A stretch of 64,000 bases of DNA. It comes from Lytechinus variegatus (taxonomy: Eukaryota; Echinodermata; Echinoidea; Temnopleuroida; Toxopneustidae). Where the stretch lies: NCBI RefSeq assembly GCF_018143015.1, contig NC_054741.1, forward strand, positions 59,022,197 through 59,086,196. Direction: 5' to 3'. The notes under the pieces were generated by a model. That model did no database searches. It worked only from the letters and a program-made list of their open reading frames with translations, and was not told the origin of the DNA. The position numbers and the translations under genes were made by a program. Each line of letters begins with the position of its first letter. The first letter of the stretch is position 1. Below, in pieces: positions 24,457-36,726 of the stretch.

Positions 24457-24529
24457 GTTACCCCTAGCTATATATAACAAAAGTATTCTAACATGCATAT
24501 ATACACATAACGTAATGAAGATAACTGAC

Positions 24530-24680
24530 TGAGGAAGAGAGAGTTTACTGAACGGAGGAAAGTGAGAGACATAAGGAGGAAGGGGGGGGGGGGGGAGGAA
24601 AGAACAAAAAAAAAGAAAGAGAGAGAGAGAGAGGAGAGAAAGGTGGAGAAAAGGAATGGAGGAGAATCATAACATGATCA
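24530..24680. repeat. Purine-rich low-complexity tract
   Basis: The tract contains GAGAGAGAGAGAG, a 14-G run near 24583 and A-rich segments. It is a simple repeat with no gene. Confidence 0.7.
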
Positions 24681-24899
24681 AGTAAAAAACAAACAGAACA
24701 AACCCAATTTGTGAAAAAGGGTTGTTTTCCGTTATTATGATAATGACATAAAACGTGTATTCAGGGGCCCATTTTTAGAAGACTTACAAACTACTGTACT
24801 ATAGTAACTGTGCTACTACAACCCTACTACAACTAATACTAGTATTGTGATTTACTGCTAAAGGCAAAGTTATATATGTGTAGTTGTAACTCTTTATGA

Positions 24900-25100
24900 A
24901 ATAGTCCTCTCACACTGTCACAAAAAATTGTGCACTCTTCAAGATTCTCCCCCCCCCCCGCTCCAAAAACAAAGAAGATGTTCGGGGCGCCTGAGACCGT
25001 TCATCCCACCCCTTTGTTTTGCTTCTTAATTGCCCACATCACCACTGCCCTTTCCTTACCCCTCAATCCTGGATCCACCCTATAGACATGATAGAAGTGT
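24900..25100. repeat. Duplicated block shared with 48150-48325
   Basis: The segment CTCACACTGTCAC...TTGTGC...CCCCC...GAGACCGTTCATCC...TTGTTTTG...ACATCACCACTGCCC...AATCCTGGATCCA occurs in the same order in both places. It lies in line with a second shared block at 26060-26390 / 50680-50995, which suggests a larger duplication rather than two unrelated repeats. Confidence 0.65.
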
Positions 25101-25767
25101 TTCAGGTTGCACGGGTCTAATCACAACTGGCAGGCCATAGATATTCATTCGAGCCATCACATTGCTCAAATTTTAAATTTGATATTGTTGATTGACAAAA
25201 ATGAATGAATATGACTAACAATCTAACACTGATTCGAGGGAGGATACCTACTGAACTTACTTTTTCCAAATTGGAAAGATATATAACCACCATTGAATTA
25301 TATTTTTATTGCCGGAAGAATTAGGGTCATTTTACTCTCTCAAGTGATGAATTTGGTCCCGTCAGGTGTAGTCTTAATAAATGGTGATCTATTTTTAAAA
25401 TGAGCTGGTCAGTGTACCCTTTTCTGGTCAGATATGGAATGTCAGACATTTATCCTATCCACTGGTAGTAAAAATTCAACCCTTGAATTTCCTCCTTATT
25501 TTTAATGAATTATTTTTAAGTGCCACTTTAACACACGAGTCTATGGGAAATGAATTAGGCATGTGAGCCCTACATACGGATTTGTCGGCCGTTTTATCCG
25601 ATATCCCACAAGTCCTGTTTCTATCCAACAGCTACAATAGAAATGATGTTTTTCAGCCAAACAAAATCCTGGAAAGTTGTCAAGACAAAATGTTGATGAA
25701 TTGCTATTATACGATGAAGGTTTAGTTTCTATCATTATAACCATTTGCTCTTTTTTTTAAGTTCAAA

Positions 25768-25988
25768 GGGGTGTTGCAAGAAACTTGCGATCAATTGCAA
25801 GTCTATTTTCAGTCCCTAAATCGATCAAGTTTTTAGATTGAAAACACATTTCCGATTGATGTCTAATCTGCTTCTTGAAACAAGCAGTGTAATCTGACTT
25901 TCTATATACAGTTAAGATTGATTTATCAAGTGTAAAATGACAACAGAATATTTACAATTGATTGCAAAAATTTTCTTGCAACACCCCC
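25768..25988. mobile_element. MITE with GGGGTGTTGCAAGAAA ends
   Basis: The left end GGGGTGTTGCAAGAAACTTG is inverted at the right as TTTTCTTGCAACACCCCC. GATCAATTGCAA and TTGATTGCAA also pair inside. The element is about 220 bp and non-coding. Its style resembles the GGGGCCCGTTGCA family but the termini differ. Confidence 0.75.
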
Positions 25989-26059
25989 AAGTCTCATTTG
26001 AAACAAAGTCATGAGGTTATGTGAAAAATTTATATCTAAAGCCATGCGATCGTATAGAG

Positions 26060-26304
26060 GCACAGAGGTACAGAATACCACCATCGTCATGGTTATTGGT
26101 ATTATAATTATTTGATATTTCAATGCTCGGTGGAATTTCCCCGTCACTTGAATAGACTGCATGGTAAATAATGTAAAATTCGTTTACGATGATTGAATCA
26201 CATTGTAATAAGTGCACAACACTGTGGACACGGGGGAGGACTGAGACCAATAACATTGCCTTTAGAACGAAATTAACTTCTGGAATTAACGGATATAGAC
26301 AAAG
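26060..26304 (+). promoter_or_regulatory. Duplicated promoter/first-exon-like block, copy A
   Basis: This block is about 80% alike by eye to 50680-50933 in the same orientation. Shared pieces include CACCATCGTCA, GGTGGAA followed by TTCCCCGTCACTTGAA, TGTAAAATTCGTT, GGAGGACTGAGACCAATAAC and TCTGGAATTAACGGATATAG. Both copies keep a CCAAT box (here 26247-26251) and end in a donor-like site, here AAAG|GTCAGT with exon end 26304. The next coding exon on the same strand is the TRIM gene at 37433. I infer a TRIM promoter and 5' UTR exon. Confidence 0.4.
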
Positions 26305-26829
26305 GTCAGTGAATTGAACTATTCTTGCATTATTTGAAGTGTAGGTATATCTTACACACCTTAAGAATTGCTCGTACTTAGCAAGATGAAAAAAAAGTAG
26401 AGAGGAAATTCCGTTACGAAATATTATAATGTACATTAACTTTTTGTCAACCCGGAAGTAAGATGAAAAAATAAAGTGGAGTGGAACCCAAAGTAGAATT
26501 TATTAATGTCTATCCCATGGGTACTTCCAAAAAATGTGACACTTTAGTATCACTCAATACAAATCATACTCTACATTTCTTGTTTCAGGTTTAACATTAA
26601 TTGAGACCATGCATTTTACTGGAAATGTCGTGCCATTTAGACTTTAATGAAGACATGCATTTATTGAGGAAACCCATGGAAATAGTGTATGTCACTAATA
26701 CTAATAGACACGGTCTTAAGTCATATTATGGAAATTAAGTTCACCAAAGCCTGAAACAAAATGCACATAGTTAAGTCAGGTATGAATACCTCAGATATTT
26801 TATAAGGGTAAAGGTGACACCAATGATAT

Positions 26830-27372
26830 TTCTAATTATAGGCCAATTTCCGTTGAATGTCATATTGCTAAATTAGTGGAAAAGGAAGTTCAATCCCAAT
26901 TTTTATCTTATTTACAGACAAAAGATCTCATTAATATTGACCAATATGCCTTCTTGCCAAATCACTCAACTAATACTTGCTTACATAGAATTATTGATTG
27001 GTACGAATCTTTTAATGAAAAAGAGAAAGTTGGTGCATGTTTCCTTGATATTTTTATTGTATTGACCATGAATTGTTACTTTGTAAACTTAATAATTATG
27101 GCATTTCTGACACTGAACTCCTTTGGTTTCAAAGTTTTCTCTCAGACAGAAAACAAGCAGTTTTTTCTCAAGGTAAACAATCCAAAACAAAACATATATC
27201 TATAGGAATTCCTCAAGGTAGTATTTTAGGTCCTTCCCTTTTTTCTAATTTTCATACGTGAGATTGTTTAAAGAATTGTACATGTAATATTTACGCTGAT
27301 GATGTGGTAATATATGTGTCTATTAAAGATATTAATGCTATAACATCCAAGCTTAAAAAAGATTTGAATTGA
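26830..27372 (+). mobile_element. Old CR1/L2-like LINE, left part (reverse transcriptase)
   Basis: Plus-strand frames read ISNYRPISVECHIAK, QYAFLPNHSTNTC, GACFLDI, FDTIDHELL, GIPQGSILGPSLFS and YADDVVIY. These are the classical reverse transcriptase blocks in order. The frames are shifted relative to one another and contain stops, so the copy is dead. It ends at KKDLN, where the opposite-strand LINE begins. The continuation lies at 32095-32905. Confidence 0.85.
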
Positions 27373-29656
27373 TTTGAATTTATTTCTGCACTCAGCATAA
27401 ATATTCAACATATCATCTAGGTGATACAATTAAGTTTTACAAAACAAGTTAAGAAATAGTCATAACAAAGCAATGAAAAATTAATATCAAAAAGTAGCAA
27501 TATTCAATGAAAATAAAATAACAGTTTAAACGAATGCAGGAGACCGCCATCGTGAGCGGTTAAGCTTGAAAATGATGGCGGCCTCGTAAAATGGTACATA
27601 AATTTCTTTCATTGATCAAGTGGGTGCAATGCAGGTGCAGGTGCGGGTGCAGTAAAGGGTAGTTGAATAATTAACTTGAAGAGGGGGATGCATATGATTC
27701 AATGGTTTTTCTTTTAATAGTGGCTTTAAATGAGTATAATGTTGAACATGACTTAACGTTGTTTGGAAGTTGTTCCAAATATCGGGACCATAATGTCGAA
27801 TTGATTTATGAGTTATTAATAACTTAGGGTTGGTGAGATGAAGGTTTCCTGATGTGCGGGTTGGGTAGGAATGAACAGACCTGTTAAACCTAAACATATT
27901 ATTAAAGGACGGAGGAAGTTGATTATTAAAGTATTTGAACATAAAGATAGCTACTTGAATCGTATTTATATCAAAGATTTTTAAGGTTTTAAGTTTATGA
28001 AACAATGGGTCAGAATGAGCCAAGTAATGTGACCCTGTGCACATACGGATTGCTTTTTTTGTTGTTTAAAGATGGAGTTTAGTTTAAAAGAACCACAATT
28101 TGCCCAAACGATATTACAATATGTTATATAAGGGAGGGCTAATGAATTGTATAATAAGAATAAAGTTTTGTCAGGAAGAGTGAATTTTAACTTAGAAATT
28201 ATTCCGATACTTTTGGAAACGGACATCGTAACATGGTGAATGTGTTGATTCCAAGTCAAAAATTCATCCATAATTATACCTAAAAATTTAGATTGGTTTT
28301 TCTGTTCAAGGGGGGTGCCGTCAATGTTAATGTGAATCGGTGGGTTAATGTTATGGGAATGGTGTCTGAAATACATAAAATGTGTCTTTTTGTATTAAGG
28401 GAGAGTTTGTTGGCTGTGAACCAGTTTGACACTTTGTCTATTTCACGATTAACGATATTGTTTAATGAATTAAGGTCTCTATGAGAATAAAATATATTGG
28501 TGTCGTCGGCAAATAATACGAAGGATAAAATAGAGGAGGTTCTAATAATGTCGTTAATGTAGAGTAAAAATAAAAGTGGGCCTAAAATGGAACCTTGAGG
28601 GACACCACATCGAACTAAAAGAGAATCAGAGTCGCAACTGTTAAAATTGACATATTGCCTTCGATTATTTAAGTAGTCTTTAAAAAAAGAGAGACATTGA
28701 CCTCGTATTCCATAATGGTTGAGTTTGGAAAGTAAAATTTCATGGTTGAGGGTGTCAAACGCTTTACTAAGATCGCAAAAAATGCCAATTACGTGTTCTT
28801 TGTTCGCTATGGCATTTGTTATTTTGTCATAAATTTGAAGTAATGCTAAGTCTGTTGAATAATTTTTTCTAAAACCATATTGATTACAATTTAGAATGTT
28901 GTATTTGTTTATGAATTTATAAAGTCTTGTGTAAACTATTTTTTCGAGAATTTTAGATATTGTTGGAAGTAAGGAAATGGGACGGTAATTACTTATTTCG
29001 TGAGGGTTGTCTTTTTAAAGATTGGATTAACTTTTGCAATTTTGAATAAGTCTGGAAAAACACCTTGGGATAGGGAGTTATTAAATATGTGAGTAGGAGG
29101 GCTAGCAAGAGGGTGGATTATTTGCTTAAGAAGAGACATGTTAATGCCATCGCAACCAGAAGATCTAGAATTATGAAGGGAACGAACAATAGTGATTATT
29201 TCGGAGGGGTTTGTTGGGGTTAAAAAAAGAGATTCTTGATTTGGATCTGTGAGGTAATCTGTAAAATGTGCGTTGGGACTATTAATTTTGTTTGCAAGCT
29301 CGGGTCCAATATTGGTAAAGTATTTCAAGTAAAGTATTTTTTTCTGGGATCAAGTATTTCAGATCCATTGAGAGTGATTTTATCATTAGGTGGGGGGTGT
29401 GTTATTGTACCCAACACTTCTTTGATTACTTTTCAAGTTGTATTTGTATTTCCATTGGCAGCGTTTATTTTGTTAGTAAAGTGCAATTTTCGGGATATTC
29501 GAATTAATTTTGTTAGTTTATTACGATATATTTTATATTTTTTTTAAAGAATCATCAGTTGGATTGCGTAAGTGATATTTATATAGGCGATTACGTGTCT
29601 GTATGGACTTCAGTAAACCTTTCGTTATCCAAGGATTTTTGGGTTTGTTACGTTGG

Positions 29657-30752
29657 TTTTTGTCTCACCTGCGAAGCAAAGTGAGACTATAGGCGCCGCT
29701 TTTCCGACGGCGACGGCGGCGGCATCAAATCTTAACCTGAGGTTAAGTTTTTGAAATGACGTCATAACTTAGAAAGTATATGGACCTAGTTAATAAAACT
29801 TGGCCATAAGGTTAGTCAAGTATTACTGAACATCCTATTAGAGTTTCATGTCACATGACCAAGGTCAAAGGTCATTTAGGGTCAATGAACTTAGGCCATG
29901 TTGGAGGAATCAACATCGAAATCTTAACCTGAGGTTAAGTTTTTGAAATGTCATCATAACTTAGAAAATATATGGACCTAGTTCATGAAACTTGGACATA
30001 AGGTTAATCAAGTATCACTGAACATCCTGCATGAGTTTCCCGTCACATGACCAAGGTCAAAGGTCATTTAGGGTCAATGAACTTTGGCCGAATTGGGGAT
30101 ATCTGTTGAATTCCCATCATAACTTTGAAAGTTTATGGATCTGATTCATGAAACTTGGACATAATAGTAATCAAGCATCACTGAAAATTTTGTGCAAGTT
30201 TCAGGTCTCATGATTAAGGTCATTTAGGGTCAATGAACTTTGGCCGAATCGGGGGTATCTGTTGAATTACCATCATAACTTTGAAAGTTTATTGGTCTAG
30301 TTCATTAAACTTGGACATTAGAGTAATCAAGTATCACTGAACATCCTGTGCGCATTTCAGGTCACATGACCAAGGTCAAAGGTCAATGAACTTTGGCCGA
30401 ATTGGGTGTATCTGTTGAATTACCATCATAACTTTGAAAGTTTATGGATCTGATTCATGAAACTTGTACATAAGAGTAATCAAGTATCACTAAACATCCT
30501 GTTCGAGTTTCAGGTCACATGATCAAGGTCAAAGGTCATGAAAGGTCAATGAACTTTGGCCATGTTGGGTTTTTTTTGTTGAATAACCATCATATCTCTG
30601 TAAGTTTATTGGTCTAGTTCATAAAAAGTGGACATAAGAGTAACCATGTATCACTGAACATCTTGTGCGAGTTAGAGTAGTATTCAAAGTCAGCACTGCT
30701 GCTATATTGAACCGCGTGATGCAGGTGAGACGGCCAGAGGCATTCCACTTGT
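29657..30752 (+). mobile_element. AGGTCA-repeat element, copy 2, inside a LINE
   Basis: It runs from TTTTTGTCTCACCTGCGAAGC with GGCGCCGCTTTTCCGACGGCG to GATGCAGGTGAGACGGCCAG...CATTCCACTTGT. Six units of about 155-190 bp follow one another. AGGTCAAAGGTCA is intact in four (near 29867, 30055, 30374 and 30527). LINE coding sequence resumes on both sides, so insertion postdates the LINE. Confidence 0.9.
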
Positions 30753-31773
30753 TTACTTTACCTATAGGGATATTCTTTTCATAATAATGTTTTAATGTAT
30801 TATTGAAGTTATTGTATGCAATATTGGGATTTACTTCATTATAAACATCATCACATTCTTCCAAAACTAGATCTTGCTTCAGTAATTCTATATTTTGTTT
30901 AGATTCTTTACGATAAGTATATTCTTTATTTGATTTGGGGTAAGACAATTTACAATCACAAGTTAAGAAAATAGGCAGGTGGTCCGAAACTTCAGAACAT
31001 AAAATCCCTCCTATGGCTTTGTTATTATGAACATTCGAAAATATGTTATCAATCTGAGTTGATGAATTCAAGTTAATCCTTGTGGGTTTATTAATAATAG
31101 AAATAAAACCAAACGAATATATTAATTTCATGAAATTTGATGAATTATTAATGTGAGATGAGGGCAAGAAGTTGATATTACAATCACCGAGCAAAAAACA
31201 ATGTTTGTTTTCATTCCCTATTTCATGAAAAAAATATTCTAGTTCATCGTGAAAACGATCGATATTTGTATCAGGTGGTCTATAAATTAATCCTATGATG
31301 ATATTTTTGGATTTAGAATTTTCAATCTCTATAAACAATGACTCGGCATGCAATAATTTAACATCAGATCGAATCTTGAATTTGAGATTTTGTGAAATGT
31401 AAAAAGCAACTCCTCCTCCTCTTCTTCCCTTACGGTCTGCCCTTATCAATTTATAATTAGGTATATCAAACATGTCAGGAGAACTTCCATGTAGCCATGT
31501 TTCGCTTAAACCGATGACTGAAAATTGAAAGTTATTTAATGAGTGTAAGAGGTTAACTAAATATTTAAAGTTTCTATTTAGACTTCTTATGTTTGCATGT
31601 AAACGAGATAGATGATCTGGAGTAATATTAAATTCGTTGTTGAATTCTTGGGGAGTGTAATATTTGCTATCTTGCGGGTTCTCAATGAAAATATCTGGAG
31701 TAAAATTATGTGACTCAAACAGGGGAACGTGAAAATGTAAAGTACCGGAGGTTTGGAGAGAGGTCAACTGCAA
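30753..31773 (-). CDS. LINE apurinic-type endonuclease domain
   Basis: The 340-codon frame shows the endonuclease order: LHANIRSLNRNF, SVIGLSETWL, RRGGGVAFYI, IIIGLIYRPPDTN, FLLGDCNINFL, THIDNIF-type TQIDNIF and SDHLPIF. The catalytic SDH and GD.N motifs are present. The frame is cut at NIPIGKV by the inserted repeat element; codons beyond 30753 in the raw frame come from that insertion. The domain nicks target DNA to prime reverse transcription in CR1/L2-type elements. Confidence 0.85.
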
Positions 31774-31969
31774 GTGTGCAAGTGGTGCATGTGCGTGAGT
31801 GTGTGTGTAGAGGTGTATTCATGTGTGAAAGTGGTGCTAGTATATCAACAATAAGACCATATTTGAATGCAAAAAGAGTAAGACCCATCTTGGTCATTAA
31901 TGGCTGGGCAGCAGAGCAGAGCTCGACCACCTTAAAGATACAATGGATAAACCAATTTCAGCAAATAAA

Positions 31970-32040
31970 AACTTTACTATGAGGGCATTGGAAGAATGCC
32001 GGTCACTATGAGGGTTTACTATGAGGGCATTGGAAGAAGA
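31970..32040 (+). repeat. Short direct repeat TTTACTATGAGGGCATTGGA
   Basis: A 20-base segment occurs at about 31974 and about 32014 with a partial copy between. It lies at the junction between the two LINEs. Confidence 0.7.
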
Positions 32041-32094
32041 CAATATTTACAAAAAAAAAAAAAGAACCATGAATCATAAAAAGAAGTCCAACAA

Positions 32095-32905
32095 GATTGA
32101 GTAATCACTATAGACTTCTATTAATGAATGGTATACTCATAACAGATTAAGGATTAATGCGAAGAAAAGTAATGTTATGATTTTGGCCAATAAATAAGGG
32201 AATAATAATGATTTTAAATTGAAGGTTTATCTTAAAAATGATATCATTGAACAAATACAAAGCATAAGATACCTAGGCATCATGTTAGATTGTAAACTTT
32301 GCTGGGATGCTCATATAAAATATTTAATCAAATCTTTAAGTTACAAGATATTCACACAAATGAAAATAAGTAATTCTTTTAAGCCAGGATGTTTTGAATA
32401 AAATATATAAATGCACCATACAACCAACCTTTGATTATTCTTGTTCCGTATGGGGAAACTGTTCTTTATATCATAGAAATACACTTTTACGATTACAGAA
32501 AAGGGCTGCGCGCATATATAGTAACAAGCAATTTTGATTATAATATAAATACCCTTAATATAATTAATTGTCTTAAATGGCAAACTCTTCATATCAGACG
32601 TGATTACTTTTTAGCTTGTATAATGTATAACTGTATTCATGGAAAGGCCCCAGTCCGAATGTGCAATGAAGTGGAAATGGTTTTTGAAAGACATTCTGTT
32701 ATAAATACTAGACTTGCCAATACGTTGAACGTCGTTTTACCAAAGCCTACTCTTGAATGTTTTAAGAGTTGTTTTAAATATGCTGGTGGCTTGGTTTGGA
32801 ATAGCCTCCCATCTGATATTCAAAATGCAAATGCTCTTGAAGTTTTTAAACGTATGTATATAAATGCCATTATTTTAAAGCTGTCGTTAAATGAAATGAA
32901 ATGAA
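32095..32905 (+). mobile_element. Old CR1/L2-like LINE, right part (RT C-terminus and 3' end)
   Basis: NEWYTHNRLRINAKKSNVMI follows directly in sense from the KKDLN end at 27372. Then come SIRYLGIMLDCKLCWDAHI and, at 32431-32904, the C-terminal region ending LVWNSLPSDIQNANALEVFK. The 3' tail is (GAAAT)n at about 32888-32905. Frameshifts and stops are present. Together with 26830-27372 this is one element interrupted by about 4.7 kb. Confidence 0.8.
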
Positions 32906-33012
32906 ATGTATTTTTTTTTCTAATTGACCGACTTTCTTTAATTTCCTTCTCCCACCTCCCCCTCTTACCTTCCTCTCTCGTCTTCTTTCTTTTATCCTGT
33001 TCTTCTAAATCA

Positions 33013-33400
33013 GACCTCTATAATAAATTACCAATTCATTTATCGTCTAGTTCAACGATACATTCATTTAAATCAAACATTCAATTGAATCTCGGTTTTC
33101 CATAATGATTTGCCTGTTGTGGCATTTTTTTTTGTTGGGGGGGGGGTTGGGTAGTGATTTTTCATTCTTTTCATGCATTCGATTAAGTTTTGTGTATATT
33201 TTGTATATTTGTTTTATATGCATGTATTTATGTTTTAAGGACCCCATGGAAGAACAATGGTATCTTATTGATACCGCTGCATGAAATGGGCCATCCTCCA
33301 TCTGTATGTTATGTTAAATAGATCATGTATATATTTTATTTTTTTTATATGGAAATAAATACAAACAAACAAACAATAAATAAATAAATAAATAAATAAA
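33013..33400 (+). mobile_element. 5'-truncated LINE copy, same family as 58362-61722
   Basis: It starts within the sequence encoding the last residues (TATAATAAATTACCAATTC) and follows 61350-61722 almost base for base. It includes the G-run, CATTCGATTAAGTTTTGTGT, GACCCCATGGAAGAACA-like text and the end GGAAATAAATACAAACAAAC, then (AAAT)n. Truncation at the 5' end is the normal outcome of LINE insertion. Confidence 0.9.
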
Positions 33401-33410
33401 TTAAAAAACA

Positions 33411-33815
33411 ATATCTTGCCAGGTCGACATGCATGATAACGTTATTATGTAAACCTGGCGATACGTTAGCTCGCCAAGTCGACTCTTCAAACGTTGTATA
33501 TCGATTTGGCAAAACACATTTTCTCGCCAAATCGACTGATAAAAAAATTGAAAAAATTATACTTGTATATTCATTATTTTTGTTTTGAAATGTGGAAATA
33601 AAATAAATCAAATCAAAAGTTGTCGGCTTGGCGAGATACACTATCACGTCGTGGCGACATGCTGTATGTCAACTTTGCGAGATATACGTGTTGGACGTAT
33701 TGTTCAACGGCTTGTTACCATATAACATTTTCAAAAGTCAACTTTGAAAGAAAGGCATTTCGCAATGTAAGCATTTAAAAGCTTTTAAAGCCTACTTAGC
33801 AAGATATTTGGCCAT
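33411..33815. repeat. Repeat with recurring CGCCAAGTCGAC motif
   Basis: Variants of CTCGCCAAGTCGAC / GTCGACTTGGCGAG occur near 33418, 33470, 33525, 33622, 33645 and 33672. The same motif resumes at 34087-34115, beyond the MITE 33827-34074, which interrupts it. Alternating CGTTAT/TACGTT spacers separate the motifs. No gene was found. Confidence 0.6.
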
Positions 33816-33826
33816 GTCAACATAAG

Positions 33827-34074
33827 CAGAGGCGTCGATCGGGGAAGGGGGTGATTACCCTTACTAATATTCGGGGAGGGGCAAACATATCGATTTGTCC
33901 CCCCCCCCCAATTCTGATAACTTTATAAATTTACAATTGTGAAATGCAACTGTTTGCTTAAAAAGCATCGTAGATAACTAATCTTGGCATTAAAATGCTA
34001 TACGAAACAAACAAAATTGTCAATATTGCACGCGAATCAACCCCCCCCCCTCCAAGCATGGATCGACGCCCCTG
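33827..34074. mobile_element. hAT-like MITE with CAGAGGCGTCGATC ends
   Basis: The left end CAGAGGCGTCGATC is inverted at the right as GATCGACGCCCCTG. G- and C-runs inside are complementary in style. The same termini, with a clean 8-bp target duplication, bound 62629-63396. Here the flanks agree only partly. Confidence 0.75.
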
Positions 34075-34132
34075 CTATTAAGCATGTTAAGTCGACTTGG
34101 CAAGATAGCGTATCTCTTCCATCACACTTTAA

Positions 34133-34739
34133 AGGACAAGCCTACCCCAACAAAAAGAACATAAACTTGTTTTGAATAAAAAGAGAACAATCCAACAATC
34201 ACAACACAAAAAATTGCATCATCAGAATCGGATATAAATGAGAGTTAAGTTATGACATTTTTAAACTCTCGCTTAATTTTACAAAATAGTTTTATGCACA
34301 CCCTGCAGGGTCTGTACGTAAATGAGGGAATTGATGACATCATCCTCTCTCACTATTCCTTTTGTACTTTATTATTATGAAATATATGAAATAATTTTCT
34401 TTACATTGTGGAACAAGTTTTATTCCTTCCTAAATATTCGGAATTACCATTGTTTTAACATTTTATGATTCAGTTAAGTTGGTATTATCAAATTTAAAAA
34501 AATCAATATTGTGTAATTCAAACAATAAAAAACAAAAGAAACAGTGAGGGACATCATCGATTTTCCCATTTGAATGCGACTAAATTGTGCATATACTATT
34601 TTGTGAAAAATAAGCGAAACTGTGAAATGTCATAACTTTCTTATTTTACATTAGATTTCGATGTAATTTTCAGCATTATGCTTGTCTGATTTTTATCCAT
34701 TGATTCGAATCAACATTTTTTCAGGGGCGGACTTGACCT
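34133..34739. mobile_element. TTAA-flanked MITE (Kolobok/piggyBac-like ends)
   Basis: TTAA at 34129-34132 and 34740-34743 flank the inverted ends AGGACAAGCC and GGACTTGACCT. TTAA target duplications are used by piggyBac and Kolobok transposons; which of the two applies is not decided here. The element is 607 bp, AT-rich and non-coding. Confidence 0.7.
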
Positions 34740-34743
34740 TTAA

Positions 34744-36170
34744 AGCCCCGTAAAAAGTACAAATGTACAAATCCAACATGCAGCAAATGTTTGTAAAAGG
34801 TTATGCCATTCGGCTTTTCAGCCGCTATAGATACCCTTGTTGTAATAAACCGTTTTAAATAAAAATAAATAGATACATAGGTAAACATTCCCTCCATGCA
34901 ATGGAATACGAGTTTGTATATGGGGGGGGGGGGGGAGGGGGTTGGGAAGCTGTATGAACATATCCCACTATCTTCGCCTCTGCAGCATAATAAAGAGACA
35001 CTAATTCTTGATACAAGAACAGCATTATCAAAACTATAGAAAATGTCAGAGGTCGGTGGATATTCCCAGTCATTAAGATTAGATTGACGAACCGTTCGTA
35101 CACAATGATAATGGTATTATTACGATCAGTTTACTATAAAAAATACGCACGTCAGAGAACCCAGCTTCTATTCATAATTCAGTGCATATTTATTACTATC
35201 GTAGAACGATTTCATCTTGTACATAGGGGGAAGGTGAGTGAATTAACTCTTTTCAGTAGAGTAAGAAAAAAAATCTTGTGTGTATTGTGTTCTTAGTTCA
35301 CATTGATCAAGTCAAATCATATTTACAATGTCTCCCATATCAGACATGAAATCATAATTTACTTTGGACTGAAAATGTAAGGTATGCGTATAGATGGGCC
35401 ATCTTTGTCACATTGAGAAATGCTAATAATTCTTAAGATGAAAATGCATATACAAGCACTCATGCTTTCTTAGCAATCAGGTAAAATTCACTACCATTTA
35501 CTCGCTTATATATTTTTATGAAGGGGTACCCAAGGCTGAAAATCGTGTATATTTTTATTGAAAAGATAAAGCAATTCAGAAAAACAGAAACTGAAAATAT
35601 AATAGCTGGAGATGAATAAGAAAGTTGGAAAAGGTATGAAATTATGGATAAAATAACAAAGATATGATTTAATATTCTAATTCATAGGAGGATAAGCCTA
35701 CTCAACACTGTGGAATTAAGTTTTTAATAGAAAAAATAAAAAAAAAGAATTATTATGAATAATAAAACCTTATTTATGACACATTGATATACAGATTATG
35801 ATAATTATAATTTTGGTTCCTTTATTGTGAGCTTAATATAATGATGTCAAACTAAATTTTTCAATCGATGCATTTAGGCGTAATGTGGTTAGCTTTATAT
35901 GATTTTATGCTTACCTTATATTCATATGAACATAATATAATATATGAAAGGAAAATTTTAGTGATTAGGAGGTGAAAATTTATTTACATGTAAGAACGTA
36001 TATCCCGAAAAGATGAAAAACTTTGAAGGAATTATGTTGTACCCTTTGCATAAATTTTAATTTTAAACTACATATAATAATCACAAATAGTTTAGAAAAT
36101 GTCGAAATAAAATCGTAGATTTTGAAAGGAGCATATATAACTCTCAAAAATGAAAGGTAAAGTATACATA
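34744..36170. other. AT-rich non-coding DNA, no gene seen
   Basis: The stretch includes a 14-G run near 34922. If the block at 26.3 kb is the TRIM first exon, this is part of its intron. Confidence 0.4.
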
Positions 36171-36173
36171 GGG

Positions 36174-36175
<2 letters not shown>

Positions 36176-36266
<91 letters not shown>
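36176..36266. repeat. (AT)n microsatellite
   Basis: About 90 bases of AT dinucleotides with two short interruptions. Confidence 0.95.
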
Positions 36267-36269
<3 letters not shown>

Positions 36270-36726
36270 TACCTTCGTCATATCGGTCTACTACTGTCGG
36301 TTTCACGCTTTCGGCTATCTTCATGCAGACTGAAGATTTTTTTTTGGTTTAAATCATATTTCATTCCTCATATCACATGTAAAAATTAAATAAAACTTGA
36401 CATCATTAACATAAATTACGCATAAAATTTTAAAATGGTAAGAAAAGGAATACATATGGAATTCAAATGTAAACTTAGAATCAATCTGCTCACATTTCTT
36501 TAACAACTTATAATCACGAAGAGATTAATACAGAACAGAATCCGGGTACAACAACAACAGCAAAAATCTCTATTAGTTGCATTACGGAAATATACTTATT
36601 ATCTGTATGTAAAACTCAAAATATACAAGATTCTTTTTTCCACCCTCGTTTACCATACTCTTCAATCAAACTGATTAATGAGGAAGTTATATTAATTAAA
36701 AAAAAACATACACACAACTTAAGATC

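Larger units (their letters stand above)
27372..31950 (-). mobile_element. CR1/L2-like LINE on the minus strand, split by an AGGTCA element
   Basis: Minus strand, 5' to 3': endonuclease frame (31773-30753), an inserted repeat element (29657-30752), PWITKGLLKS linker, SGCDGINMSLLK, FKIAKVNPIFKK, NYRPISLLPTISK, CDLSKAFDTLNHE, GVPQGSILGPLLF, FADDTNIFYS and the C-terminal region to about 27616. This is followed by an AAATTCAAATCAATTC-type 3' tail at about 27372. Frameshifts are seen near 29015 and 28050, so it is recently dead. The exact 5' end is not clear; about 31950 is an estimate. It is inserted into the older LINE of the opposite strand. Confidence 0.85.

Noticed and set aside
25600-25735. 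Extra matching block between 25.6 kb and 48.4 kb as proof of segmental duplication
   Set aside because: The shared TTGTCAGCCAA...GGAAAGTTGTCAGA text also occurs near 52660, so it is an interspersed repeat and cannot be counted.
26017-26436. 139-codon minus-strand open frame
   Set aside because: It is antisense to the duplicated promoter-like block, the frame is not obviously kept in the other copy, and no protein family is recognised.
36150-36389. Open frame rich in Tyr and Ile
   Set aside because: It is created by the (AT)n microsatellite.
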